The translations under genes were made by a program, and so were the position numbers. Shown here one piece after another: positions 16,273-23,890 of a stretch of 64,000 nucleotides of DNA; position 1 is the first letter of the stretch; every line of letters begins with the position of its first letter. The DNA lies in assembly GCF_051433195.1 (NCBI RefSeq), contig NZ_JBHMFT010000011.1:1-64000 (forward strand), given 5' to 3'. Under the pieces are notes generated by a model. That model saw nothing but the letters and a program-made list of their open reading frames with translations, ran no database searches and was not told the origin of the DNA. Source of the stretch: Falsiroseomonas sp051433195. Its GTDB lineage: Bacteria; Pseudomonadota; Alphaproteobacteria; Acetobacterales; Acetobacteraceae.

Positions 16273-17243
16273 AGCGGCTCGTCCTTCTTCTCGCCCTGCT
16301 GGCCTCGCCGGCCGTGGCGCAGAACCTCGACCTGAACCAGGGCGGTCCGGTCGAGATCACCGCGAATGACGGCATCGAATGGCGCCAGCAGGACCAGGTG
16401 GTGATCGCCCGTGGCAATGCCCGCGCGGTGCGCGGCGGCGTCACGGTGGATGCCGAGCGCCTGATCGCCCGCTACCGGCCACGCGGCACCGCGCAGGGCG
16501 GCTCGCCCCCCGCCGCCGGCCCGGCCGGCGACAGCCCGCTGTCGGGCGGCGAGATCTGGCGCCTGGAAGCCGAGGGCAACGTCCGCGTCACCAGCGCCAC
16601 CGAACGCGCGGAAGGCCAGCGCGCCGTCTACGACATGGACCAGGCCGTCATGGTCCTGTCCGGCCGCGGCCTGTCCCTGACCACGCCGGAACAGACCATC
16701 ACCGCCCGCGACAGCCTGGAGTATTGGCCGCAGCGCCGCATGGCCGTGGCGCGGGGCGGCGCCGTGGTGGTGACGTCCGACGATCGCCGAATCGCCGCGG
16801 ATACGCTGGTCGCCTACTTCCTGGATGCGGCACCGGCCGCGACGCAGGCTGCTGCACCCGCCGCCCGGCCGCCCATCGCCGGGCTGCCGGCCGCCAACGA
16901 GGGCAGCCGGATCGACCGCGTCGAGGCCTATGGCGGCGTCGACATCCGCACGGCGGACGAGATCGTGCGCGGCGACCGTGGCGTCTACAGCCCGCAGACC
17001 GGCCTCGCGCGCCTGGTCGGCGGCGTGCGAATCACCCGCGGGGAGAACCAGTTGAACGGCCAGGAAGCCATCGTGAACCTGCGCACCGGCGTCTCGCGCC
17101 TGGTCTCCGCGCCGGGCACGCGCGTGCAGGGCCTGATCCTGCCGGGCCAGCAGCAGCCGGCGCAGGCGGAGGTCCCGCAGCCGCAGCGCCCCGCCGCGCG
17201 CCGCCCGGCGCCGCCGCCTGCGCGCGGAGCGTCACCCCAATGA
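16269..17243 (+). CDS. lptA: LPS transport periplasmic protein LptA, extended form
   Basis: Periplasmic OstA/LptA protein forming the beta-jellyroll bridge that carries LPS across the periplasm. A signal peptide, MKRLVLLLALLASPAVAQN, is clear. The LptA core (PVEITANDGIEWRQQDQVVIARGNARA...ERLIARYRP) follows, with repeated beta segments such as IWRLEAEGNVRVTSATERAEGQ and VEAYGGVDIRTADEIVRGDRGVY. At 324 aa it is much longer than the E. coli protein (185 aa), with Pro/Ala linkers after residues 80 and 195 and a Pro/Ala/Arg-rich tail. It overlaps lptC and lptB by 4 bp each. Confidence 0.92.
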   Translation: MKRLVLLLALLASPAVAQNLDLNQGGPVEITANDGIEWRQQDQVVIARGNARAVRGGVTVDAERLIARYRPRGTAQGGSPPAAGPAGDSPLSGGEIWRLEAEGNVRVTSATERAEGQRAVYDMDQAVMVLSGRGLSLTTPEQTITARDSLEYWPQRRMAVARGGAVVVTSDDRRIAADTLVAYFLDAAPAATQAAAPAARPPIAGLPAANEGSRIDRVEAYGGVDIRTADEIVRGDRGVYSPQTGLARLVGGVRITRGENQLNGQEAIVNLRTGVSRLVSAPGTRVQGLILPGQQQPAQAEVPQPQRPAARRPAPPPARGASPQ

Positions 17244-18022
17244 ACAGCTTCGACCGCAACGCGGACCTCAAGCCCTCCCCCGTCCGGCTCGCCGCGGAAA
17301 GCACCGGCCTGGTCGCGACCGGCCTCGGCAAGCGCTACAAGAAGCGCCCGGTGGTGCGCGGCGTCTCGATCAGCCTGCGGCGGGGCGAGGCCGTGGGCCT
17401 GCTCGGCCCGAACGGCGCCGGCAAGACCACCACCTTCTACATGATCACCGGCCTGGTGCAGCCCGACGAAGGCACCGTGACCATGGATGGCCACGACGTC
17501 ACCTTCCTGCCGATGTACCGCCGTGCCCGCCTCGGCCTCGGCTACCTGCCGCAGGAAGCCTCGATCTTCCGCGGCCTGTCGGTGGAGGACAACATCCGCG
17601 CGGCGCTGGAGGTGGTGGAGCCAGTCCGCGACCGGCGGGAACAGATGCTGGACAGCCTGCTGGCCGAGTTCGGCATCGGGCACCTGCGCCGTGCCCCCGC
17701 CCTGGCGCTGTCGGGCGGCGAGCGCCGACGGGTCGAGATCGCCCGCGCCCTGGCAACGCAACCCTCCTACATCCTGCTCGATGAGCCGCTGGCCGGTATC
17801 GACCCGATCGCGGTGGGCGAAATCCGCGACCTGGTCAAGCACCTGAAGAACCGCGGCATCGGCGTGCTGATCACCGACCACAACGTCCGCGAGACGCTCG
17901 AGATCATCGACCGCGCCTACATCCTGCACGACGGCCAGGTTCTGATGGAAGGCAACCCGCGGGACGTCGTGGCGCATGAGGGCGTGCGCCGCGTCTACCT
18001 CGGCGAGAGGTTTTCGCTCTGA
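17240..18022 (+). CDS. lptB: LPS export ABC transporter ATP-binding protein LptB
   Basis: Cytoplasmic ATPase that powers LPS extraction by LptFG. The 260-aa product has Walker A GPNGAGKTTT (about residue 57), signature LSGGERRRVEIARAL, Walker B YILLDEPLAGIDP, and the switch His in ITDHNVRETL. About 25 extra residues precede the family core; ATG at 17240 overlaps the lptA stop as ATGA and is the best-supported start. lptF and lptG are not in the window, which is usual since they sit elsewhere. Confidence 0.96.
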   Translation: MNSFDRNADLKPSPVRLAAESTGLVATGLGKRYKKRPVVRGVSISLRRGEAVGLLGPNGAGKTTTFYMITGLVQPDEGTVTMDGHDVTFLPMYRRARLGLGYLPQEASIFRGLSVEDNIRAALEVVEPVRDRREQMLDSLLAEFGIGHLRRAPALALSGGERRRVEIARALATQPSYILLDEPLAGIDPIAVGEIRDLVKHLKNRGIGVLITDHNVRETLEIIDRAYILHDGQVLMEGNPRDVVAHEGVRRVYLGERFSL

Positions 18023-18175
18023 GGCGCACTCGCACAGGGCCGGGCCGGCTGGCGGCGTGATTCGCGCGCCAGAACAAAAGGCTAGGCCAGGGTCGGCGCT
18101 TCTACCGGCGCGGATCCTGGGCTAGACTCGGGATATGCAACGGATCGCGCATTCCAGGGACGGGGGCTGAGGGTC

Positions 18176-19663
18176 GTGGCGCTCGGCCCACGCCTGGACC
18201 TGCGGCAGTCCCAGTCCCTGGTGATGACGCCGCAGCTGCGCCAGGCGATCAAGCTGCTGCAATCCAGCAACGTCGAGGTCACCGCCTTCGTCGAGGAGGA
18301 GCTGGAGCGCAACCCGCTGCTGGAGCGCGACGAGCGCACCGACCCCCGCACCGTCGCCGATGAACGCGCCCCGGAACCCGCCGCGCCCGAACCCGCGGAC
18401 AGCCACGCCGCCGCCACCTCCGGCGATATGCCGGCCGAGGGCGCGGCGCCGCTCGATGCCGATTGGGGCAACGTCTATGACAGCGACGGCGGCGGCGGCT
18501 TTGTGGAAGGCGGTGGCCGCGGCGGCGCCACCGGCTTCGACGACACGCTGTCCGACATCGAGGATCTGGCGGATGGCCGGAAATCGCTATGCGAGCATCT
18601 CGGCGAACAGGTCCGGCTGAACATCGGCGACCCGCAGGACCGCCTGATCGCGGCGCAGATGCTGGCGCTCGTGGACCCCGCCGGGCGCATGACCATCACG
18701 GATCTGCAGATCGCCAATGCCATGGGCTGCGCCGAGGGGCGCGTCGCCGCGGTGCGCGCGCAGCTGCAACGCCTCGACCCCGTCGGCATGTTCTGCCGCG
18801 ACCTGCGCGAATGCCTGGCCGTGCAGCTGGCCGACCGCAACCGCCTCGACCCCTGCATGGACCGGCTGCTGGACAATCTGGACATGCTGGCCCGCCGCGA
18901 CCTGCGCGGCCTGATGCGGGTCTGCGAGGTGGATTCGGAAGACCTCGCCGACATGATCGCCGAGCTCAAGCGGCTCGACCCCAAGCCGGGCGCGAGCTTC
19001 GATGCGCCGCCGGCGATGCCCGTGGTGCCCGATGTGCTGATGCGGCGCATGCCCGATGGCGGCTGGGCGGTGGAACTCAACCCGGAAACCCTGCCCCGCG
19101 TGCTGGTCAACCGCGGCTTCCACGCGCGCGCCGTGGTCGGCGCCAAGTCGCGCGACGACCGCGCCTTCATCGCGGACCGGCTGCAGACCGCGACCTGGCT
19201 GGTGAAGTCGCTGGAACAGCGCGCCAACACCATCCTGAAGGTCGCCGCCGAGATCGTCCGCCGGCAGGACGCCTTCTTCCGCCTCGGCGTCGGCCACCTG
19301 CGGCCGCTGATCCTGCGCGACGTAGCCGAATATGTCGCCATGCATGAAAGCACCGTGAGCCGCGTCACCGCGAATAAATACATTGCCACACCGCGCGGCA
19401 CCTTCGAGCTGAAGTATTTCTTCACCACGGCGATTGCCGGAACGCTGGGCGGCGAGAGCCATTCCGCCGAGGCGGTGCGCTTCCGCATCCGCGAGATGAT
19501 CGGCGCCGAAACCACCGAAGATGTGCTGTCCGATGACGCCATCGTCGAACGTCTGCGCAAGGAGGGAGTGGACATCGCCCGCCGAACGGTGGCCAAATAC
19601 CGGGAAGCGTTGCGCATTCCCTCATCGGTGCAACGCAAGCGGGAGAAGGCCGTCCCGGCCTGA
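18176..19663 (+). CDS. rpoN: RNA polymerase sigma-54 factor
   Basis: Alternative sigma factor for -24/-12 promoters that need AAA+ activators, commonly governing nitrogen assimilation. The 495-aa product has the Gln-rich region I at the N-terminus (LRQSQSLVMTPQLRQAIKLLQ), an acidic region II (about residues 55-125), the core-binding and HTH regions, and the RpoN box ARRTVAKYRE near the C-terminus, which reads the -24 element. The GTG start at 18176 gives the conserved N-terminus. Position between lptB and hpf is the classic proteobacterial order. A 153-bp gap after lptB suggests its own promoter, though none is clear. Confidence 0.97.
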   Translation: MALGPRLDLRQSQSLVMTPQLRQAIKLLQSSNVEVTAFVEEELERNPLLERDERTDPRTVADERAPEPAAPEPADSHAAATSGDMPAEGAAPLDADWGNVYDSDGGGGFVEGGGRGGATGFDDTLSDIEDLADGRKSLCEHLGEQVRLNIGDPQDRLIAAQMLALVDPAGRMTITDLQIANAMGCAEGRVAAVRAQLQRLDPVGMFCRDLRECLAVQLADRNRLDPCMDRLLDNLDMLARRDLRGLMRVCEVDSEDLADMIAELKRLDPKPGASFDAPPAMPVVPDVLMRRMPDGGWAVELNPETLPRVLVNRGFHARAVVGAKSRDDRAFIADRLQTATWLVKSLEQRANTILKVAAEIVRRQDAFFRLGVGHLRPLILRDVAEYVAMHESTVSRVTANKYIATPRGTFELKYFFTTAIAGTLGGESHSAEAVRFRIREMIGAETTEDVLSDDAIVERLRKEGVDIARRTVAKYREALRIPSSVQRKREKAVPA

Positions 19664-19735
19664 TCCGCGGCACGGACTTCGCCGCCTTTCCCTCCGGGCG
19701 CGGCCTTCCCAACACGGGAAAGGAGCGAGGCTCGC

Positions 19736-20335
19736 ATGCATATCACCGTCGCAGGCAAGCAGGTCGAGACCGGGGAAGCGCTGAAGACCCATGTGCGGGA
19801 CGGGCTGACGACAATATCACGCAAGTATTTCGACCACGCGGTCGAAGCCAACGTGACGTTCAGCCGCGACGCCAAGGGCCACGCCTTCCTCTGCGACATC
19901 AACCTGAAGGCCGGCCGCAACCTGTTCCTGCGTGGCGAGGGCGAGGGCGCCGATGCGCACCGGGCCTTCGAGGTCGCGGCCGAACACGTGGCCAAGCGCC
20001 TGCGACGCTACCGCCGCCGCATGAACGACCACGCCCGCAGCCTGGCCTCGGAACGCAACCCCGAGCAGGGCGAGCCCGCCCGCCAGGTCGTGCTGCGTCC
20101 GGAGGAGGATGAGGAAACCGCCGACCCGGCGATGGCCGAGGGCGGCGACAGCCCGGCTGTGGTGGCGGAAACGCCCGCGGTGATCGACCGCCTGACAGTG
20201 GGCGAGGCCGTCATGCGCATGGATTTGGCGCATGTGCCGGTGCTGATGTTCCGCAACCGCGCCACGAACGGCCTGAACGTGGTCTACCGCCGCGGCGACG
20301 GCAACATCGGCTGGATCGACCCCAAGACCACCTGA
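19736..20335 (+). CDS. hpf: Ribosome hibernation promoting factor, long form
   Basis: Binds the 30S decoding site and drives 100S dimer formation in resting cells. The 199-aa product is the long type: an N-terminal S30AE domain (about 1-105, starting MHITVAGKQVETGEALKTHV), an acidic linker, and a C-terminal dimerisation domain (VDRLTVGEAVMRMDLAHVPVLMFRNR...NVVYRRGDGNIGWIDP; about 145-197). Preceded by AAGGAG (19720-19725). Sits directly after rpoN, the usual place for it. Confidence 0.95.
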   Translation: MHITVAGKQVETGEALKTHVRDGLTTISRKYFDHAVEANVTFSRDAKGHAFLCDINLKAGRNLFLRGEGEGADAHRAFEVAAEHVAKRLRRYRRRMNDHARSLASERNPEQGEPARQVVLRPEEDEETADPAMAEGGDSPAVVAETPAVIDRLTVGEAVMRMDLAHVPVLMFRNRATNGLNVVYRRGDGNIGWIDPKTT

Positions 20336-20343
20336 CCTGAAGG

Positions 20344-20390
20344 CCCTCTCCCCCCTGGGGGAGAGGGTTGGGGTGAGGGGGTCCCCCTCA
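20344..20390. repeat. G-rich double-hairpin repeat, copy 1
   Basis: Two adjacent inverted repeats. CCCTCTCCCCC/GGGGGAGAGGG occupies 20344-20354 and 20357-20367; TGAGGGGG/CCCCCTCA occupies 20374-20381 and 20383-20390. It lies between convergent hpf and the DUF1150 gene, whose TGA stop is the last three bases of the element. Related copies occur at 40762-40798 and 53240-53294, and an inverted partial one at 40852-40892. It probably works as a bidirectional terminator. Confidence 0.75.
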
Positions 20391-20642
20391 GTGAACCAGC
20401 ATCGGCTCCATGTCATGCTGCCGGATCGCCGCCGCGGCCAGCGCCGCATCCGGGGCCGCCCCGATCGGCGTGCCATCCGCCGCATGGATCGAGAAGGCGA
20501 GCGCGCCGTTCAGCACCACCGGCCGCAGATAGGCAACCGCATCCGCGCCAAGGCGGGCGAAATCCAGGTTGGACAGACTGCGCAGGCTCGCAGGGGTCAG
20601 GGTCACGCGGCCCTCTTCGGCGCCGCCATCGAAGTCGGACAT
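20388..20642 (-). CDS. DUF1150 family small protein
   Basis: An 84-aa soluble protein of the DUF1150 family, whose members in alphaproteobacteria usually neighbour small heat-shock protein genes. Marks: a YLRPVVLNGALAFSIHAADGTPIG core (about residues 37-60) and the C-terminal AAAAIRQHDMEPMLVH. Function is unknown. It follows hsp20 on the same strand after 57 bp, so it is probably co-transcribed from the heat-shock leader. Its stop codon is formed by the end of the G-rich repeat. Confidence 0.8.
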   Translation of the reverse strand: MSDFDGGAEEGRVTLTPASLRSLSNLDFARLGADAVAYLRPVVLNGALAFSIHAADGTPIGAAPDAALAAAAIRQHDMEPMLVH

Positions 20643-20699
20643 GATCTTCTCCTTTCGGCGCGGCCATCATGGCCCGCACCCGTCAACGCACGAAACGGC

Positions 20700-21173
20700 T
20701 CAGCTTTCCTTCACCCGGGTCTCGCCGGCCACCTGCCCCACCACCGGACGCTGCGGCCCGTTGCCGCGGGTGGCGATCTGGATGGTCTTCACCCGCACCT
20801 CCGGCACCGGCCGGCGCAGGTCGACATGCAGCAACCCGTTGTCGAGCCAGGCACCCTCCACCTCGATGCCCTCCGCCAGCACGAAGGCGCGCTGGAACTG
20901 CCGCGCGGCGATGCCGCGATGCAGGAAGATGCGACCTTCGGAATCATCCCGTTGCCGGCCGCGAATCACCAGTTGGTTGTCCTCCTGCGTGATCTGCAGA
21001 TCATCCATGGAAAACCCGGCGACCGCGAGCGTGATCCGCAACCGCGTCTCCGCCGTCTGCTCGATATTGTAGGGGGGATAGCCATCGGCGCTTTTCTGCA
21101 CCCGGTCGAGCATCTGTTCGAGATGATCGAAGCCGAGGAACAGGGGCGAACCGAACAGGGATGAACGTGACAT
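20700..21173 (-). CDS. Hsp20/IbpA-type small heat-shock protein
   Basis: A 157-aa ATP-independent holdase of the IbpA type. It starts with FGSPLFLGFDHLEQMLDRV, then the alpha-crystallin domain (YNIEQTAETRLRITLAVAGFSMDDLQITQEDNQLVIRG..., about residues 35-130) with the LLHVDLRRPVPE strand. A short C-terminal tail lacks an obvious I-x-I motif, although KTIQI is near. The leader contains a structured element that can mask the Shine-Dalgarno (see 21174-21234). Divergent from def. Confidence 0.94.
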   Translation of the reverse strand: MSRSSLFGSPLFLGFDHLEQMLDRVQKSADGYPPYNIEQTAETRLRITLAVAGFSMDDLQITQEDNQLVIRGRQRDDSEGRIFLHRGIAARQFQRAFVLAEGIEVEGAWLDNGLLHVDLRRPVPEVRVKTIQIATRGNGPQRPVVGQVAGETRVKES

Positions 21174-21234
21174 CGGACTCGGGTGCCTCCTCGCTCAGGA
21201 GCGAAGCCTTGGTTGCAGGGCCCAAAGGCACCCC
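21174..21234 (-). promoter_or_regulatory. Putative RNA thermometer (ROSE-like) in the hsp20 leader
   Basis: On the minus strand, GGGTGCCT (21233-21226) can pair perfectly, 8 bp, with AGGCACCC (21188-21181), which contains the 3' part of the AGGAGG Shine-Dalgarno (21191-21186). Inside, TTCGCTCCT faces AGGAGG: CTCCT/AGGAG pair across a GAGCG loop and the next position is a G opposite G. That layout matches the U(U/C)GCU anti-SD motif and G-G mismatch described for ROSE elements of alphaproteobacterial hsp20 genes. The SD-to-ATG spacing is 12 nt. Pairing was done by eye; folding energies were not computed. Confidence 0.55.
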
Positions 21235-21244
21235 GCGTGTTACC

Positions 21245-21274
21245 AATTTTGGCAAGGCCGGCCGCCGTTGCAAG
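21245..21274 (-). promoter_or_regulatory. Possible heat-shock promoter of hsp20
   Basis: CTTGCAA (21274-21268) resembles the sigma-32 -35 element CTTGAA, and CCAAAATT (21252-21245) is a poor candidate for the CCCCAT-type -10. A start near 21240 would place the leader stem right at the transcript's 5' end, which is why it is listed. Match quality is low. Confidence 0.25.
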
Positions 21275-21337
21275 GGGTGGCGGCGGGGGCTACCTCTCGG
21301 CCCTGTCCATCCCCGCCGCGGCGGGTCAGCAGGTAAG

Positions 21338-21871
21338 ATGACGCTCCAGACCGAATTGCTGCCCATCCTGTTCGTCCCCGACCCCCGCCTGCGCGCCAAG
21401 GCCCGGCCCGTCGCGCCCGACGACCAGCGCATCGCCGACCTCTCCGCCCGCATGCTGGCCACCATGTACAAGGCCCCCGGCATCGGCCTGGCGGCACCGC
21501 AGGTGGGGGAAATGCTGCGCCTGGTGGTGCTCGACCTGCATGAGAACGACGTCCCGGCGCCCATGGTGCTGGTGAACCCGCAGGTGATCGCCAGCACGGA
21601 CGAGCTGGCGGCGCGGGAGGAAGGCTGCCTGTCCCTGCCCGGCCAGTTCGCCGAGGTGACGCGCCCCGCCCGCGTCAAGGTCCGCTACCAGGACCTCACC
21701 GGCGCCAGGAAGGAAATCGAGGGCGACGGCCTGCTCGCCGCCTGCCTGCAGCACGAGATCGACCACCTGGACGGCGTGCTGTTCGTCGACCACATCTCCC
21801 CGCTCAAGCGCAACATGCTGCTGCGGAAGCTGGCCAAGGAGCTGAAGCTGAAGGCGCAGGAAAAGGCGTGA
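21338..21871 (+). CDS. def: Peptide deformylase
   Basis: Metalloenzyme removing the N-formyl group from nascent proteins. The 177-aa product has the three PDF motifs: GIGLAAPQVG (about residues 48-57), EGCLSLP (Cys metal ligand, about 93-99) and QHEIDHLDG (two His ligands and catalytic Glu, about 137-145). The start ATG at 21338 gives the standard N-terminus. Its stop overlaps the fmt GTG (GTGA), so deformylase and transformylase are coupled, the usual def-fmt pair. Confidence 0.97.
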   Translation: MTLQTELLPILFVPDPRLRAKARPVAPDDQRIADLSARMLATMYKAPGIGLAAPQVGEMLRLVVLDLHENDVPAPMVLVNPQVIASTDELAAREEGCLSLPGQFAEVTRPARVKVRYQDLTGARKEIEGDGLLAACLQHEIDHLDGVLFVDHISPLKRNMLLRKLAKELKLKAQEKA

Positions 21872-22782
21872 CCGCCGGCCGGCCGCTCCGCCTTGCCTTC
21901 ATGGGCAGCCCCGAGTTCAGCGTCCCTGCGCTGCGGGCGCTGCACGCGGCGGGGCATGAGGTGGCCGCCGTCTACACCCAGCCGCCGAAGCCCGCCGGGC
22001 GCGGCCAGCGCGAAACCCCCTGCCCGGTCCACCGCGCCGCGCTGGAACTGGGCCTGCCCGTCCGCACCCCGGCCCGGCTGCGGCGCGACGCCGCGGAACA
22101 CGCGGCCTTCGCGGCGCTGGGCCTCGATGTCGCGGTGGTCGCCGCCTATGGCCTGATCCTGCCCAGGCCGATGCTGGACGCACCGCGCCGCGGCTGCCTG
22201 AACATCCATGCCTCGCTGCTGCCGCGCTGGCGCGGCGCCGGCCCGATCCAGGCGGCGATCCTGGCCGGCGACGCCGAGACCGGCATCACCATCATGCAGA
22301 TGGAGGAAGGGCTGGACACCGGCCCGATGCTGCTGGCCGAGGCGAGCCCGATCGGCCCGCGCACCACCACGCCCGAACTCCACGACGCCCTGGCCGGGAT
22401 CGGCGCCCGGCTGATCCTGCGCGCCCTGGCGGAAAACCCGCCGGCCGTTCCGCAGCCCGAGGCGGGCGTGACCACCGCGCCGAAGCTGGCGAAGGCCGAT
22501 GGCAGCCTGGACTGGACGCAGGACGCCGTGGCGCTGGACCGCCGCATCCGTGCCCTGACCCCCTGGCCCGGCTGCTTCTTCCAGGCCGGTGCCGAGACCC
22601 TCCGGGTGCTCGCCGCCGAACCCGCCGAGGGCAGCGGCCCACCCGGCACCCTGCTGGATGCGCAAACCGTCGCCTGCGGCACCGGCGCACTCCGCCTGCT
22701 GCGCCTGCAACGCCCCGGCCGCGCCGCGCAGCCCGCCGCCGAGTTCCTGCGCGGCTTCGCCCTGCCCACCCACCTCGCCTGA
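21868..22782 (+). CDS. fmt: Methionyl-tRNA formyltransferase
   Basis: Formylates initiator Met-tRNA using 10-formyl-THF. The 304-aa product has FMGSPEFSVPALRAL at the N-terminus, the catalytic NIHASLLPRWRGAGPIQAAIL segment (Asn, His; about 111-131) and ITIMQMEEGLDTGPML with the essential Asp; the C-terminal OB-like tRNA-binding domain follows. Start GTG at 21868, overlapping def. Its TGA shares one base with the truA ATG (TGATG). Confidence 0.97.
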   Translation: MTAGRPLRLAFMGSPEFSVPALRALHAAGHEVAAVYTQPPKPAGRGQRETPCPVHRAALELGLPVRTPARLRRDAAEHAAFAALGLDVAVVAAYGLILPRPMLDAPRRGCLNIHASLLPRWRGAGPIQAAILAGDAETGITIMQMEEGLDTGPMLLAEASPIGPRTTTPELHDALAGIGARLILRALAENPPAVPQPEAGVTTAPKLAKADGSLDWTQDAVALDRRIRALTPWPGCFFQAGAETLRVLAAEPAEGSGPPGTLLDAQTVACGTGALRLLRLQRPGRAAQPAAEFLRGFALPTHLA

Positions 22783-23546
22783 TGCCCCGCTACGCCCTGC
22801 TGCTGGAATTCGACGGCACGAATTTCTGCGGCTGGCAGCGCCAGGGCGCGCTGCTGTCGGTGCAGCAGGTCCTGGAGGAAGCGGCCGCGCCGCTGAACCA
22901 CGGCATCACGCCCACCGCGACCGGCGCCGGCCGCACCGATGCCGGCGTGCACGCCGAAGGCGCCGTCGCCAATCTCGACCTGGCGCTGGACCTGCCGCCC
23001 GAACGCGTGCGCGACGCGCTGAATTTCCGAACCCAGCCCCACCCGGTGGTGGTGCGGGCGGTGGCGCGGGTGGCGCCGGACTGGTCGGCGCGCTTCGATT
23101 GCCTCGGCCGCGGCTACCGCTACCGCATCCTCAACCGCCCCGCCCGCCCGGCGCTGGCCGCGGCCAAGGCCTGGCACGTCAAGCGCCCGCTGGACGCGGC
23201 GGCGATGCATGCGGCGGCGCAGACCCTGGTCGGCCGCCACGATTTCTCCGCCTACCGCGCCGCCGCCTGCCAGGCCAAGTCCGCGCTGCGGACGCTGGAC
23301 GTGCTGGACGTGGCACGGTGCGGGGAGGAGGTGGTGATCACCGCCGAAGCCCGCAGCTTCCTGCACCACCAGGTCCGCAACCTGGTCGGCACGCTGGTCG
23401 AGGTCGGCCAGGGCCGCCGCCCCGTCCCCTGGCCGCGCCAGGTGCTGGAAGGCCTGGACCGCGCCAGGGCCGGCCAGACGGCCCCCCCGGACGGCCTGAC
23501 CTTCCGCTTCGCCCGCTATGACCCGGAACCGGCCTGGTCGAGATAG
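22782..23546 (+). CDS. truA: tRNA pseudouridine(38-40) synthase TruA
   Basis: Makes pseudouridine at positions 38-40 of the anticodon arm. The 254-aa product has the catalytic Asp in GAGRTDAGVHA (about residues 47-57), the N-terminal YALLLEFDGTNFCGWQRQ and the C-terminal FLHHQVRNLVGTLVEVGQG segment. Third gene of the tightly overlapped def-fmt-truA unit. After it begins the 344-bp gene-free region upstream of the RTX gene. Confidence 0.96.
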   Translation: MPRYALLLEFDGTNFCGWQRQGALLSVQQVLEEAAAPLNHGITPTATGAGRTDAGVHAEGAVANLDLALDLPPERVRDALNFRTQPHPVVVRAVARVAPDWSARFDCLGRGYRYRILNRPARPALAAAKAWHVKRPLDAAAMHAAAQTLVGRHDFSAYRAAACQAKSALRTLDVLDVARCGEEVVITAEARSFLHHQVRNLVGTLVEVGQGRRPVPWPRQVLEGLDRARAGQTAPPDGLTFRFARYDPEPAWSR

Positions 23547-23890
23547 GCAGCGGCTGATCCACGCGCGGGCCTTTGCATTGAAGTCATGGCCAGGCCAGCG
23601 CACGTCAAAGTGTGCGAAAGCATATTGACTGAATACTGTATGGAGCGTAACGCTCTACAACCAGAGGTCGTTGAACAACCGCCAGCACCCATCAGGCGCA
23701 GGCGATTGTCCCCGGGGTGCAACCCCATCATGACAACCCGAGGTGGCATGGCCCGTGCAAAAGCCGGCCGGCCTCGCCTTCACCCGAACAAGCCCCACAG
23801 CCCTGGCACCCGCCATGGCCGCAGACCATCACGGCGCACGCGGTTCGGGGATTCAGTCATCTCTTCGCCGTCTCCGCTCAGGAGACACCC
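23547..23890 (+). promoter_or_regulatory. Gene-free leader region of the RTX/Ig-like protein gene
   Basis: 344 bp without a convincing gene. It holds a GCGCAC/GTGTGC hairpin (23597-23614, one G-T pair), a promoter-like TTGACT (23625-23630), N17, TAACGC (23648-23653), and a 13-bp palindrome overlapping the -10 (GAGCGT-A-ACGCTC, 23643-23655). A Shine-Dalgarno AGGAGA (23880-23885) lies 5 bp before the ATG. The frame upstream of the ATG stays open to 23717 but reads as Pro/His-rich sequence, and the Shine-Dalgarno favours 23891. The 23605-23660 stretch is noticeably AT-richer than its surroundings. Confidence 0.5.
23643..23655. promoter_or_regulatory. 13-bp palindrome over the -10 of the RTX gene promoter
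   Basis: GAGCGT, central A, ACGCTC: a perfect palindrome overlapping the proposed -10 hexamer TAACGC. Its position suits a repressor operator; no known regulator family is assigned. Confidence 0.4.

Noticed and set aside
23717..23890. N-terminal extension of the RTX protein
   Set aside because: The frame is open by chance but encodes Pro/His/Arg-rich sequence, and a good Shine-Dalgarno precedes the ATG at 23891.
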